NCBI RefSeq assembly: GCF_004358205.1
Contig: NZ_SMYO01000009.1
Location: 62,001-126,000 of the forward strand
Origin: Bacillus salipaludis
GTDB taxonomy: Bacteria; Bacillota; Bacilli; Bacillales_B; DSM-18226
DNA: 64,000 nucleotides
Direction of reading: 5' to 3'
How positions within the stretch are numbered: position 1 is the first letter of the stretch; each line of letters starts with the position of its first letter. Below the pieces are notes generated by a model, which saw only the letters and a list, made by a program, of their open reading frames with translations, did no database searches and was not told the origin of the DNA. The position numbers were made by a program, and so were the translations under genes. Of the stretch, positions 7,895 through 17,657 are shown one piece after another.

Positions 7895-8490
7895 CAATGA
7901 TTACGTGACAGCCATTTCACTTTCGGCTCTGTTTTATTGATAATCCGTTTAATATTTGCCCGATGACGATAAATAACAAACGTGGCCATAAAAATGACGA
8001 CAATTATTAAAGGAATGTCCTTAAGAAAAATTGCATAAATCACTGCGCACACACCTGCAATCATTGATGAAAGTGAAACATATTTTGTGATATACAAACT
8101 GATAAAAAAGACAACCAATACCGTTAAAAATAGAAGCGGAGCATAGCATAACAGGACACCGGCTGATGTGGCCACTGCTTTTCCGCCGCGGAAGCCGGCG
8201 AAAATCGGATAGGTATGACCGATAATCGCAAAAATCCCAAAGATTAATACATTTAAATCAAGACCAAAAATATGCGGCAGGTAGGCTGCTAGGGTGCCTT
8301 TTAATATATCTGCAAGTGTCACAGCCAGTCCAGCTTTTACACCCAGTGTTCGAAAGGTATTCGTTCCACCTAAATTACCGCTGCCGTGCTCACGAATATC
8401 TGTCTTATAGAATACTTTTCCGATGATTAACCCGGACGGAATCGAGCCCAGCAAATAAGCAAGGATCATGCACAAAATAATTTGAACCAT
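7894..8490 (-). CDS. plsY: Glycerol-3-phosphate acyltransferase PlsY
   Basis: A 198-residue polytopic membrane protein with the three PlsY motifs: [20 protein letters not shown] and [11 protein letters not shown]. It transfers the acyl group from acyl-phosphate to sn-glycerol 3-phosphate, the first step of phosphatidic acid synthesis. It keeps the B. subtilis location (yneS/plsY) ahead of parE-parC, here on the opposite strand and separated by the GH18 and histidine kinase genes. Length is normal for the family. Confidence 0.95.
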   Translation of the reverse strand: MVQIILCMILAYLLGSIPSGLIIGKVFYKTDIREHGSGNLGGTNTFRTLGVKAGLAVTLADILKGTLAAYLPHIFGLDLNVLIFGIFAIIGHTYPIFAGFRGGKAVATSAGVLLCYAPLLFLTVLVVFFISLYITKYVSLSSMIAGVCAVIYAIFLKDIPLIIVVIFMATFVIYRHRANIKRIINKTEPKVKWLSRNH

Positions 8491-8679
8491 TTACTTTTAT
8501 CTCCTTCTACAAATAGATCCAGTGTATTTATTTTATCATGGATTTACGAAAACGCCATCCTTCCTTTATTTTAAGAGCGAAAATGTAGATTTCCGATAAA
8601 GTTCTATCAGAAAAAGGAAAAAGTACCTTCTCAATTCCATTTCGATACTTTACGATAGTCATAAGGGGGAAAAAGAAAC

Positions 8680-10419
8680 ATGGCACGCGTTGAATACTAT
8701 AAGAATCAAAAATTATCACCGAAATGGATGATAGGTGGATTGGTTATCGCCATTTTGCTGATTATTTCTTCGATTCTCTTAATCCTTTATCCTTTCGCAT
8801 CGAAAGAAAAAACGGCCTATTTTCATGGTACATATCCGATTCTATTTAATAAACAGCAGGAGGGAAATGCCTTACTTGAAGGGACCACTGTTTATATTCC
8901 ACTTTCTTTATTACAGGAAAATATCGATAAAAGCATTGTCTACGATGAAAAGTCGCATTCGGTCATTATCACAACGGCAGATAAAGTCATACAAATGCCT
9001 ACGGATTCCTTAACCTATTTCGTGAATCAGAAACCGGTTAAGCTGCAAATGTCACCGATTAAAACAGATGATGGAGAAATTTTCGTTGCTCTTGATCCTA
9101 TCTTATTTTTATATCCGATCCAATATCGAAAACTGCAAGATAGTGACGCTATCTGGATTCAAAGGAATGGTGAGAAACTGGTAAAAGGTCAACTCATATC
9201 CGACGATACCAACGAGGAAAAACTAAGACTTAGAACAAAGCCATCACTAAAGGCACCCTATACCGTACAAATGAAAAAACAGGAACCTGTTTGGATAGAG
9301 GGAGAGAGAGACGGATATTATCTCGTTCGCAACCAATCAGGTATTAGTGGCTATATCAAAAAAGACTTTGTCCATAAACAGGAAACGGTAACCATTAGAA
9401 TTAATCGGGAAAGTAAACAGGTACCTCCTAAGAAAATAAACGGACCGGTCCAATTAACATGGGAAGCAGTCTATGCAAAAAATCCTAACCCATCGCATAT
9501 TCCTGATATGGCAGGGGTGAATGTCGTTTCACCAACATGGTTTTCACTTGAAGACAAAGGTGGGTCGATTAAAAATCTTGCCTCCCTTGCCTACAGTAAA
9601 TGGGCAAAATCAAAAGGTTATCAGGTTTGGGGATTGTTTTCTAATGGCTTTGACCCGGAACTAACCCATGATGCACTAAAAGACTATGAAACTCGTCAAA
9701 AAATCATCCGCCAACTGCTGCTATTCAGTAAAATGTACAAGCTGCAGGGAATTAATTTTGATATTGAAAATGTTAATAGCGAAGATGGACCATTGGTCAC
9801 GCAATTGATGCGAGAAGCCGCCCCCTATTTGCACGAAGCAGGGCTGATCGTTTCTATGGATATTACCTTCTCAGCAGGCGTTAATAACAACTGGTCCTCC
9901 TTTTATGAACGAAAAAAGCTTTCCAAATTAGCTGATTATTTGATTGTCATGGCATATGACGAACATTGGGGAGCAGCTTCGGGGGCGGGCAGTGTTGCCA
10001 GTCTACCGTGGGTTGAAAAGAATTTGCAGTCATTATTAACCGAGCTTCCGAATGAACGGTTGATTCTCGGTTTGCCTTTATATGCTAGGCTATGGATGAT
10101 TGAAACGGAAAAGGATGGAACTGAGAAGATTTCTGCAAAGGCACTAACAATGGACCGTGTAAATTCATGGCTGAAGGAAAAGAAATTGAAGCCAAATTAT
10201 GATGAGGAAAGCGGTCAAAACTATGCGGAATACTACGATGCAAAAGAGGAAATAAGGTATAAAATTTGGATTGAGGATGAACTTTCATTAAAAAAACGGG
10301 CTGACCTAGCAGCCAAATATGACCTAGCAGGTGTCGCCAGCTGGTCCAGATTCTTTGCAGACAAAGATGCATGGGTTGCCTTAAACATGAACACAAACAA
10401 ATCCATCACCAAAAAATAA
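8680..10419 (+). CDS. Membrane-anchored glycosyl hydrolase family 18 protein with SH3 domain
   Basis: A 579-residue protein: N-terminal membrane anchor (about 16-37), a copper amine oxidase N-like beta domain (about 60-150), a bacterial SH3 domain (about 170-245, LRLRTKPSLKAPYTV and SGYIKKDFV) and a GH18 barrel (about 260-565) with the active-site strand GINFDIEN near residue 357-364, whose Glu is the proton donor. Such proteins (YvbX/YaaH-like) act on the cell wall or spore cortex N-acetylglucosamine chains. GGGGGA lies 10 bases before the ATG. Substrate is not determined. Confidence 0.85.
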   Translation: MARVEYYKNQKLSPKWMIGGLVIAILLIISSILLILYPFASKEKTAYFHGTYPILFNKQQEGNALLEGTTVYIPLSLLQENIDKSIVYDEKSHSVIITTADKVIQMPTDSLTYFVNQKPVKLQMSPIKTDDGEIFVALDPILFLYPIQYRKLQDSDAIWIQRNGEKLVKGQLISDDTNEEKLRLRTKPSLKAPYTVQMKKQEPVWIEGERDGYYLVRNQSGISGYIKKDFVHKQETVTIRINRESKQVPPKKINGPVQLTWEAVYAKNPNPSHIPDMAGVNVVSPTWFSLEDKGGSIKNLASLAYSKWAKSKGYQVWGLFSNGFDPELTHDALKDYETRQKIIRQLLLFSKMYKLQGINFDIENVNSEDGPLVTQLMREAAPYLHEAGLIVSMDITFSAGVNNNWSSFYERKKLSKLADYLIVMAYDEHWGAASGAGSVASLPWVEKNLQSLLTELPNERLILGLPLYARLWMIETEKDGTEKISAKALTMDRVNSWLKEKKLKPNYDEESGQNYAEYYDAKEEIRYKIWIEDELSLKKRADLAAKYDLAGVASWSRFFADKDAWVALNMNTNKSITKK

Positions 10420-10444
10420 CCGGCATAATGCTGGTTATTTTTTA
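10415..10444 (+). terminator. Rho-independent terminator
   Basis: AATAACCgGCAT and ATGCtGGTTATT form a stem overlapping the GH18 stop codon, followed by T-rich sequence. Confidence 0.75.
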
Positions 10445-10475
10445 TTAAAGGCTATTTTAAAGTTCAATAATGATT

Positions 10476-10668
10476 AGAGTGGAAGGCACGAAGACTCCTC
10501 GAAAATGCTAACGCATTTTCTTCGAGCGTTGGCGGATTCAAGGAAGCAAATTCAGTGTCCTGTGGGAGTACGGAACTGGGGAGACCCCGCAGGCACATAA
10601 GCGACGAGGAGGCTCCCCGGAACGCCCACGAACCGCTTGTGCCTGTAGCGTAAATCACCTCTGCAACT
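10476..10668. repeat. Dispersed Bacillaceae intergenic repeat element
   Basis: A GC-rich block in an AT-rich spacer containing GGGGAGACCCCGCAGGCACA, GCGACGAGGAGGCTCCCCGG and a small hairpin GAAAATGCTAACGCATTTTC. These phrases recur in many Bacillaceae genomes as a ~180-bp dispersed element of unknown function. Only one copy is in this window. The rest of the 10.4-10.9 kb spacer holds no gene I can see. Confidence 0.6.
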
Positions 10669-10878
10669 AATCAAAAAAGAACAATTAAAGGCAATTTCAT
10701 TACGAAAATATGGAGATTTTTCAAAAGATTTGATTCTTTATTGCTTGCAACAACATCCCAAAATATAATTTAAGTAACCATTAAAAGGAAAATTCAAAGA
10801 TTAGAGCCGGCCAATTCGACATAAGGAATGGTCGGTTTGTTGCATATAATCAACAACCAATGAAGGCGGTGGTAGTTT

Positions 10879-11757
10879 ATGAAAAAGCTAGAGAATCGTG
10901 ATGATGCCTATCAAGAACTAACCGAAAAGTATGAGTCAATGATTCAAATGTTAGAAAACCGAATTCAAGATGAGATTACAAAAAACAGACAAAAGGACCA
11001 AATGCTGATTCAACAAGCAAAACATGCAGCGATGGGCGAAATCCTTGCAAGCATTGGGCATCAATGGCGCCAGCCCCTTAACCACTTGTCACTTTTAATC
11101 AAAGACATAAGAGATGCACAAAGATTTGGGGAAATGAACGCCCAATACATGGACCAATTTACCAATGAGAGTATGATATTAATTGATTTTCTGGCAGGCA
11201 CGATTCAAGATTTTCGAAAATTTTATCGTCAAAGTAAAGAAAAATGTGCGTTTTCACTAGCAGAATCGATTGAGGCAGCATTGTCCATATTCTCCTTTTT
11301 TCTAAAAAAACACGAGATTCGTGTTTACTTTGAGTATCGGGAGCAGCAAAAGGCCTATGGATATTCTAACGAATTTAGCCAGGTGGTCCTCAATCTCTTA
11401 ACCAATATAAGAGATACATTTGTAAATAATGAAATAAAAGATCGAAAATTATTTATCACGATCAATGAAACTACCGACCATCTTGTCGCCGAAATCATGG
11501 ATAATGCCGGTGGACCAGAACCAGAACTCCTATCAAAAATGTTTGATGCAAGTGATTCCAATTGGTCCGTGGATACGAAACTCGGCTTATACATTACCAA
11601 GGTCATTCTTGAAAACATGAATGGTTCTATTACTGCTGACACTTTCGGTGAAGGAACCCGATATCGACTTTCCATTCCAAAAATCACTTCAAGAATGGGT
11701 TCAAGTGATTCTCAATATGAAAAACTTACAAAATGCAAGACACACACGAAAAAATAA
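10879..11757 (+). CDS. Soluble sensor histidine kinase
   Basis: A 292-residue protein with an N-terminal coiled coil (about 1-45), a dimerization/phosphoacceptor helix with IGHQWRQPLN (His61) and an HATPase domain with N box (VVLNLLTNIRDTF), DNAGGPEP and GLYITK/EGTRYRL motifs. No membrane segment and no sensor domain are visible, and no response regulator is adjacent, so it is an orphan that probably senses inside the cell through another protein. H-QWRQPLN-type kinases form a distinct subgroup. Ribosome binding site AAGGCGGTGG. Confidence 0.85.
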   Translation: MKKLENRDDAYQELTEKYESMIQMLENRIQDEITKNRQKDQMLIQQAKHAAMGEILASIGHQWRQPLNHLSLLIKDIRDAQRFGEMNAQYMDQFTNESMILIDFLAGTIQDFRKFYRQSKEKCAFSLAESIEAALSIFSFFLKKHEIRVYFEYREQQKAYGYSNEFSQVVLNLLTNIRDTFVNNEIKDRKLFITINETTDHLVAEIMDNAGGPEPELLSKMFDASDSNWSVDTKLGLYITKVILENMNGSITADTFGEGTRYRLSIPKITSRMGSSDSQYEKLTKCKTHTKK

Positions 11758-11824
11758 GCATTGTTTTTTGGATTTCGCATGAGAAAGAGGTAAAATAAAG
11801 AAAAAGATGAAGGAAGTGGCATGA

Positions 11825-12238
11825 ATGACAATTGAAAATCCAAGCCGGGCAGAATTAGGCGCACTATTAAAAAAAGCAAAGAGAATTGCAGTGGTTGGAT
11901 TAAGTAATAATCCGGATCGTACCTCATACATGGTATCCGAAGCCATGCAAAAGGCGGGGTATGAGATCATTCCTGTCAATCCAACAATTGATGAAGCGCT
12001 TGGTGTAAAAGCGGTAGCTTCCTTAAAGGATATCGAAGGACATGTTGATATTGTCAATGTCTTCCGTCGTTCTGAGCAATTATTGGAGGTTGCCAAGGAA
12101 TTTGACGAAATTGACAGCGATATCTTTTGGGCACAGCAGGGATGCATGAATGAAGAAGCCTATCAATTTTTAAAGGAAAAGGGTTATACCGTCATCATGG
12201 ACCGCTGTATTAAGGTTGAGCATGCGTTAACAAAATAA
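11825..12238 (+). CDS. yneT: CoA-binding domain protein YneT
   Basis: A 137-residue single Rossmann-fold CoA-binding domain (AVVGLSNNPDRTSYMVSEAM nucleotide loop; VNVFRRSEQ; FWAQQGCMNEEA). It is the homologue of B. subtilis YneT, which also precedes parE. The fold resembles the succinyl-CoA ligase alpha N-terminus, but stand-alone function is unknown. The start at 11825 follows GGAAGTGG; an ATG four bases earlier is out of frame. Confidence 0.85.
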   Translation: MTIENPSRAELGALLKKAKRIAVVGLSNNPDRTSYMVSEAMQKAGYEIIPVNPTIDEALGVKAVASLKDIEGHVDIVNVFRRSEQLLEVAKEFDEIDSDIFWAQQGCMNEEAYQFLKEKGYTVIMDRCIKVEHALTK

Positions 12239-12253
12239 TAAAGGTGACTTTAA

Positions 12254-12282
12254 AAACTGCTAAAAAACAGCAGTTTTTTTAT
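12254..12282 (+). terminator. Rho-independent terminator
   Basis: AAACTGCT and AGCAGTTT pair around a short A-rich loop and are followed by T7. Confidence 0.8.
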
Positions 12283-12345
12283 TTTTATTTTCCAAGGAAA
12301 TTGTCAAATATGGATGATAAAATAATGTTCTTTTAGAGAACGTAT

Positions 12346-12373
12346 TTGCCAAATCGAAATAAATCGCTACAAT
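12346..12373 (+). promoter_or_regulatory. parE: Possible sigma-A promoter for parEC
   Basis: TTGCCA (12346-12351) and TACAAT (12368-12373) are spaced by 16 bases, about 170 bases before the parE start. The remaining spacer 12283-12540 shows no gene. Confidence 0.4.
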
Positions 12374-12540
12374 TAAGCATAGACGCCGCAAGAAATGTGA
12401 TAAAATAAAGTCGGCAAACATTCGTTCTATTTTAAAATTTTTAAAGGATTTTTAATTCTTTTAAACGAATGATTCATTTACTAATTAGATATGCAAACAG
12501 AATTATGTTTTCTTTTGTAAGGGATGAAAGGGGTATTTTA

Positions 12541-14529
12541 GTGGCAAGAACTCAGCAAGCTTTTGATTATAATGATGATGCCATACAAGTGCTAGAAGGT
12601 TTGGAGGCTGTCCGGAAACGTCCCGGTATGTATATCGGCAGTACGGATTCCCGAGGTCTGCACCATCTCGTTTATGAGATTGTCGATAACTCCGTCGATG
12701 AAGCACTTGGCGGCTTTGGTGATCAAATCATCGTTAAAATACACAAAGATAATTCCATCAGTGTTGTAGATAAAGGACGCGGGATGCCAACAGGAATGCA
12801 TAAAATGGGGAAGCCAACACCTGAGGTTATCTTAACGGTCCTGCATGCCGGAGGAAAATTCGGTCAAGGCGGTTATAAAACGAGCGGCGGGCTACACGGA
12901 GTAGGCGCTTCCGTCGTAAACGCTTTGTCAGAATGGTTAACCGTAACGATCAAACGTGACGGTTTTGTTTATGAACAGCGTTTTGAACATGGAGGAAAGC
13001 CGGTTACCACGCTTGAGAAAATCGGTAAAACCAATCAGACGGGTACGACCATTCACTTTAAGCCGGATCCAACTATCTTTTCGACTACTACTTATAATTT
13101 TGAAATATTATGTGAGAGGTTAAGAGAATCAGCCTTTCTTTTAAAAGGTTTAAAAATAGAAATTCATGATGAACGCCATGATGTCCACGAAATATTTCAT
13201 TACGAAAATGGAATTGAAGCGTTTGTTGAATATTTAAACGAGGAAAAGGATGTTCTGCATCCTGTCGTCAGCTTTGAAGGTGCCCAAAACGGGATTGAAG
13301 TCGAATTTGCCTTTCAATTTAACGATGGCTATTCCGAAAACGTACTTTCGTTTGTCAATAATGTTCGAACAAAAGATGGCGGCACCCATGAAGCAGGGTC
13401 AAAGACGGCTATGACCCGTGTGTTCAATGATTATGCGCGCAAGGTTGCACTATTGAAGGAAAAGGACAAAAATCTTGACGGTGCTGATATTCGCGAGGGT
13501 CTTTCAGCGATTATCTCGGTCCGCATTCCAGAGGAACTTTTGCAGTTTGAAGGACAAACCAAAGGAAAATTGGGGACGAGTGAAGCAAGGTCCGCAGTTG
13601 ATGGTGTTGTATCAGAACATCTTTCTTATTTTCTAGAAGAAAATCCTGATATCAGCTCATTACTTATTAAGAAATCAATTAAAGCCTACCAGGCTCGAGA
13701 AGCAGCAAGAAAGGCCCGGGAAGATGCTAGAAGCGGGAAAAAGCGCAAGCGCTCAGAAGCCGTGCTTTCCGGTAAACTTACTCCTGCACAATCAAGGAAT
13801 CCCCAAAGAAATGAGCTTTATTTGGTCGAGGGTGACTCTGCTGGCGGTTCCGCTAAACAAGGTCGCGACCGCCGTTTCCAAGCAGTACTTCCTTTACGAG
13901 GTAAAGTCATCAATACCGAAAAGGCAAAACTAGCTGATATTTTTAAAAATGAGGAAATCAATACAATTATCCATGCGGTTGGCGGCGGTGTGGGTGCTGA
14001 TTTTAACGTAGAGGACATTAACTACGATAAAATCGTCATCATGACTGATGCCGATACAGACGGGGCGCATATTCAGGTACTTTTACTGACCTTCTTTTAT
14101 CGTTATATGAAGCCGCTTCTAGAGGCGGGTAAAGTGTTTATTGCCCTTCCGCCATTATATAAAGTGAGCAGAGGAACTGGAAAAAAAGAAGTAATCGAAT
14201 ACGCATGGAACGAGGATGAACTACAGACAGCCATCAAAAAAGTGGGCCGCGGCTATATTATCCAGCGCTATAAAGGTCTTGGTGAAATGAATGCAGACCA
14301 GCTTTGGGAAACAACAATGGACCCTGAGACCCGAACATTAATCCGAGTGAAAATCGACGATTTTGCCAGAGCAGAACGCCGTGTGACTACACTTATGGGT
14401 GACAAGGTAGAACCGCGCCGGAAATGGATTGAAAGCAATGTGGCGTTTACCTTAGATGAGCAAGACACGATACTAGAAAATGAAAACATCATGGTCGCTG
14501 AGGGGGAAACTGAAGATGAGCGCAACTGA
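12541..14529 (+). CDS. parE: DNA topoisomerase IV subunit B
   Basis: A 662-residue ATPase subunit of topoisomerase IV, which decatenates daughter chromosomes. GHKL motifs ([34 protein letters not shown]) are at the N-terminus, and the Toprim motifs [15 protein letters not shown] and DADTDGAHI at the C-terminal half. The start is GTG at 12541 after GAAAGGGG; it gives [20 protein letters not shown], the normal ParE N-terminus, rather than the longer open frame from 12469. The ParE rather than GyrB identity follows from the direct overlap with parC and the yne synteny. Confidence 0.95.
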   Translation: MARTQQAFDYNDDAIQVLEGLEAVRKRPGMYIGSTDSRGLHHLVYEIVDNSVDEALGGFGDQIIVKIHKDNSISVVDKGRGMPTGMHKMGKPTPEVILTVLHAGGKFGQGGYKTSGGLHGVGASVVNALSEWLTVTIKRDGFVYEQRFEHGGKPVTTLEKIGKTNQTGTTIHFKPDPTIFSTTTYNFEILCERLRESAFLLKGLKIEIHDERHDVHEIFHYENGIEAFVEYLNEEKDVLHPVVSFEGAQNGIEVEFAFQFNDGYSENVLSFVNNVRTKDGGTHEAGSKTAMTRVFNDYARKVALLKEKDKNLDGADIREGLSAIISVRIPEELLQFEGQTKGKLGTSEARSAVDGVVSEHLSYFLEENPDISSLLIKKSIKAYQAREAARKAREDARSGKKRKRSEAVLSGKLTPAQSRNPQRNELYLVEGDSAGGSAKQGRDRRFQAVLPLRGKVINTEKAKLADIFKNEEINTIIHAVGGGVGADFNVEDINYDKIVIMTDADTDGAHIQVLLLTFFYRYMKPLLEAGKVFIALPPLYKVSRGTGKKEVIEYAWNEDELQTAIKKVGRGYIIQRYKGLGEMNADQLWETTMDPETRTLIRVKIDDFARAERRVTTLMGDKVEPRRKWIESNVAFTLDEQDTILENENIMVAEGETEDERN

Positions 14530-16954
14530 AAAATTTCGTGACTTGCCTTTAGAAGATGTACTTGGTGATCGTTTTGGCAGATATAGTAAGTACATTATTC
14601 AAGAGCGTGCCCTGCCGGATGCACGTGATGGTTTAAAACCGGTACAACGAAGAATTCTTTATGCCATGCATGTGGAAGGCAATACACACGATAAAGGATT
14701 TCGAAAATCAGCGAAAACAGTTGGTAACGTCATCGGTAACTATCATCCTCATGGTGATTCTTCTGTTTATGAAGCAATGGTGCGGATGAGTCAGGACTGG
14801 AAGGTTCGCAATGTCCTTGTCGAAATGCATGGAAATAACGGAAGCGTCGACGGCGACCCGCCTGCAGCGATGCGTTATACTGAAGCAAGATTATCAGCCA
14901 TTGCGGCGGAACTCCTGCGTGATATCGAAAAACACACCGTCGAGTTTATTCCGAACTTTGATGATACGTCAAAAGAACCAACCGTATTACCTGCCATGTT
15001 TCCTAACCTGCTCGTAAACGGGTCAACCGGTATTTCTGCAGGATATGCAACGGAAATACCGCCACACCATCTTGGAGAAGTCATTGATGGTGTTATTATG
15101 AAAATGGATCAGCCTGATGTATCGGTTGAGGATTTGATGACCGTCATCAAGGGGCCTGATTTTCCAACCGGCGGAATTATTCAAGGGATTGACGGTATTA
15201 AAAAAGCCTATGAAACTGGTAAAGGAAAAATTATCGTCCGCAGTAAAGCCGAAATTGAGGAAATACGCGGCGGCAAGCAGCAAATTGTTATCACGGAAAT
15301 TCCGTATGAAGTCAATAAAGCAAATCTCGTGAAAAAAATTGATGAGTTTCGATTGGACCGAAAAGTTGAAGGAATTTCCGAGGTTCGGGATGAAACAGAC
15401 CGTACCGGGCTAAGAATTGTCATTGAATTAAAAAAGGATGCAGACGCAGAGGGCGTATTAAACTACTTATATAAAAATAGTGATTTGCAAGTTACCTATA
15501 ACTTTAACATGGTTGCGATTTATAATAAGCGGCCAAAACAAATGGGCCTTCGTGAACTGCTGGATGCCTATATTGAACACCAAAAAGAAGTGGTGACAAG
15601 ACGGACTGAGTTCGAGCTCAATAAGGCGAAGGAGCGTCAGCACATTGTTGAAGGCTTAATGAAGGCTTTATCAATTCTCGATGAAGTGATTGCCACCATC
15701 CGTGCATCAAAGGATAAGCGGGATGCGAAGGATAACTTAATCGCAAAATTTGCCTTTACCGAACCGCAATCAGAAGCCATTGTTTCTTTACAGCTCTATC
15801 GTTTAACAAATACAGATATTACAGCACTCCAAAGCGAAGCAGAAGAGCTAGCCAAGAAAATTGAGGAGTGGACAGCGATTTTGGCGAGCGAGAAAAAACT
15901 CCTTTCCGTGATTAAAAAGGAATTAAAAGACGTGAAAAAACGCTTTGCTGATGAGCGCCGTTCAAAAATTGAAGCGGAAATCGAAGAATTGAAAATTAAT
16001 CTGGAAGTTATGGTTCCTAGCGAAGATGTTATTGTCACCGTTACGAAACAAGGCTATGTGAAACGGACAAGCCAGCGTTCTTATGCTGCATCAAACGGGC
16101 AGGATTTGGCCATGAAGGATACCGACCGCTTATTAGCACAGCTCGATATGAACACAAAAGATGTTTTACTTCTCTTCACCAATAAGGGAAATTATCTATT
16201 CTGCCCTGTTCATGAACTTCCGGATATCCGCTGGAAGGACCTTGGACAGCATGTCGCCAATATTATTCCAATTGAGCGTGATGAAGAAATAATTAAGGCG
16301 ATACCAGTAAAAGATTTCGAAGCGGATGCGTATTTAGTCTTTATAACCAAAAATGGTATGGTGAAGAAAACTGAACTGAAAGCATACAAAGCACAGCGCT
16401 ACTCCAAGCCGCTAGTCGGCATCAATCTAAAAGAGGAAGATCAAGTCATTGATGTTCATCTAACAGATGGTACGCTGGATGTCTTCCTAATCACCCATCT
16501 TGGATATTCTCTTTGGTTTGCTGAAGAAGAAATTAGTATTGTCGGGGCACGCGCAGCGGGTGTAAAAGGGATTAACCTAAAAGACAACGACTTTGTTGTT
16601 GGAGGAAAGGTGATCGCTCCAAATAGTAATAAGTCTATCACCATCGTGACACAGCGAGGATCTGTTAAGAAGATGAAATTGAAGGAATTTGAAAAAGCAT
16701 CGCGGGCAAAGCGAGGGCTTGTCATCCTTAGGGAGCTAAAATCAAATCCACATCGAGTCATTGGCTTTGTGACAACAAATGAACATGACAAGATTTTTAT
16801 TCAAACAGAAAAAGGGCACACAGAAAGTATTACCGCAGAAGAGATTCGTTCAAGTGACCGTTATTCAAACGGGTCGTTTATCCTTGATGAAGGCGAAAAT
16901 GGTAAGGTCAACTCAATATGGAAAGTAGTTGCACCTGAAAACACTGGGGAATAA
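14516..16954 (+). CDS. parC: DNA topoisomerase IV subunit A
   Basis: An 812-residue cleavage subunit of topoisomerase IV. Active-site Tyr121 lies in [11 protein letters not shown]; the quinolone-region segment [15 protein letters not shown] is intact with Ser and Glu at the usual resistance positions, so no resistance change is evident. The C-terminal beta-pinwheel blades are degenerate, as in ParC. The ATG at 14516 overlaps the parE end by 14 bases and has GAGGGGG before it, so the two are translationally coupled. Confidence 0.95.
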   Translation: MSATEKFRDLPLEDVLGDRFGRYSKYIIQERALPDARDGLKPVQRRILYAMHVEGNTHDKGFRKSAKTVGNVIGNYHPHGDSSVYEAMVRMSQDWKVRNVLVEMHGNNGSVDGDPPAAMRYTEARLSAIAAELLRDIEKHTVEFIPNFDDTSKEPTVLPAMFPNLLVNGSTGISAGYATEIPPHHLGEVIDGVIMKMDQPDVSVEDLMTVIKGPDFPTGGIIQGIDGIKKAYETGKGKIIVRSKAEIEEIRGGKQQIVITEIPYEVNKANLVKKIDEFRLDRKVEGISEVRDETDRTGLRIVIELKKDADAEGVLNYLYKNSDLQVTYNFNMVAIYNKRPKQMGLRELLDAYIEHQKEVVTRRTEFELNKAKERQHIVEGLMKALSILDEVIATIRASKDKRDAKDNLIAKFAFTEPQSEAIVSLQLYRLTNTDITALQSEAEELAKKIEEWTAILASEKKLLSVIKKELKDVKKRFADERRSKIEAEIEELKINLEVMVPSEDVIVTVTKQGYVKRTSQRSYAASNGQDLAMKDTDRLLAQLDMNTKDVLLLFTNKGNYLFCPVHELPDIRWKDLGQHVANIIPIERDEEIIKAIPVKDFEADAYLVFITKNGMVKKTELKAYKAQRYSKPLVGINLKEEDQVIDVHLTDGTLDVFLITHLGYSLWFAEEEISIVGARAAGVKGINLKDNDFVVGGKVIAPNSNKSITIVTQRGSVKKMKLKEFEKASRAKRGLVILRELKSNPHRVIGFVTTNEHDKIFIQTEKGHTESITAEEIRSSDRYSNGSFILDEGENGKVNSIWKVVAPENTGE

Positions 16955-16966
16955 TGAATATATTAG

Positions 16967-17002
16967 AGAGACGGCTGAATATGGATAGCCGTCTCTTTTA
17001 TT
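16967..17002 (+). terminator. Terminator of parEC
   Basis: AGAGACGGCT and AGCCGTCTCT form a perfect 10-bp stem followed by TTTATTTTT. Confidence 0.85.
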
Positions 17003-17120
17003 TTTCCTGGAAAGTTGAAGATTCCCTTTGCACTATTGCGTTTCAAATACTAATAGCCTTAATACTTCATTGCATTCTAATTAAATTCTAATTTGACGTA
17101 TAAATGACCAGAGAATATAC

Positions 17121-17149
17121 TTAGGCTTACTAATAGATAAGTAACCTAA
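17121..17149. promoter_or_regulatory. Inverted repeat, likely MarR operator
   Basis: TTAGGCTTACT (17121-17131) faces AAGTAACCTAA (17139-17149), 36 bases before the MarR-family start. Placement and dyad symmetry suit autoregulation of the MarR-ABC operon. The ten bases TATACTTAGG at its left edge recur at 21396-21405. Confidence 0.5.
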
Positions 17150-17184
17150 CTATTTGTATCCTTAATAAAAATGAGGTGAAAAAA

Positions 17185-17637
17185 ATGGCAGACATGGAAG
17201 GTGCCACAGCACAAAAGCTTTTAAAAGCATTTATGCAATTCAGAAGGATCGGTTGGCACGAACGGAAAATTGCTGGTTACAACCCAAGTGAATTCAAGGT
17301 CTTAGCGGCCATTTACCGTGAAGGAAACAACAAAAAGGCGGATATGAAGGTTTCAGAAATCAGTCAGAAATTACACGTTACATCGCCGACCGTCACACAA
17401 ATCATTAATACACTAGAAAAGGATGGATTGGTTGAACGGAGGATTGATCCAGATGACAGACGAGCCGTTAAAATTAACCTTACATCAAAGGGTGAAAGTG
17501 CTGTGATCGAGGCAAGAAAAGCCTTCTTTGAAACTTTTAGTGGGTTAATTGATCATTTGGGGGAGGATGATAGCGAAAAATTGGCGGAATTACTCTCCAA
17601 AGTGATGGCTTACTTTAACAATCATTTGAATCGTTGA
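17185..17637 (+). CDS. MarR-family transcriptional regulator
   Basis: A 150-residue winged-helix protein with the MarR recognition helix segment VTSPTVTQIINTLEKDGLVE and the wing DPDDRRAVKINLT. The ATG at 17185 follows GAGGTG; a GTG at 17176 would overlap that site. It is 20 bases ahead of two ABC exporter genes and is probably their local repressor, released by a ligand the pump exports. The ligand is unknown. Confidence 0.88.
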   Translation: MADMEGATAQKLLKAFMQFRRIGWHERKIAGYNPSEFKVLAAIYREGNNKKADMKVSEISQKLHVTSPTVTQIINTLEKDGLVERRIDPDDRRAVKINLTSKGESAVIEARKAFFETFSGLIDHLGEDDSEKLAELLSKVMAYFNNHLNR

Positions 17638-17657
17638 CCGGAATGGAGTGACCAAAC

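Noticed and set aside
12469..12540. Upstream extension of parE
   Set aside because: The open frame extends to 12469 but lacks a ribosome binding site; GTG at 12541 gives the conserved N-terminus.
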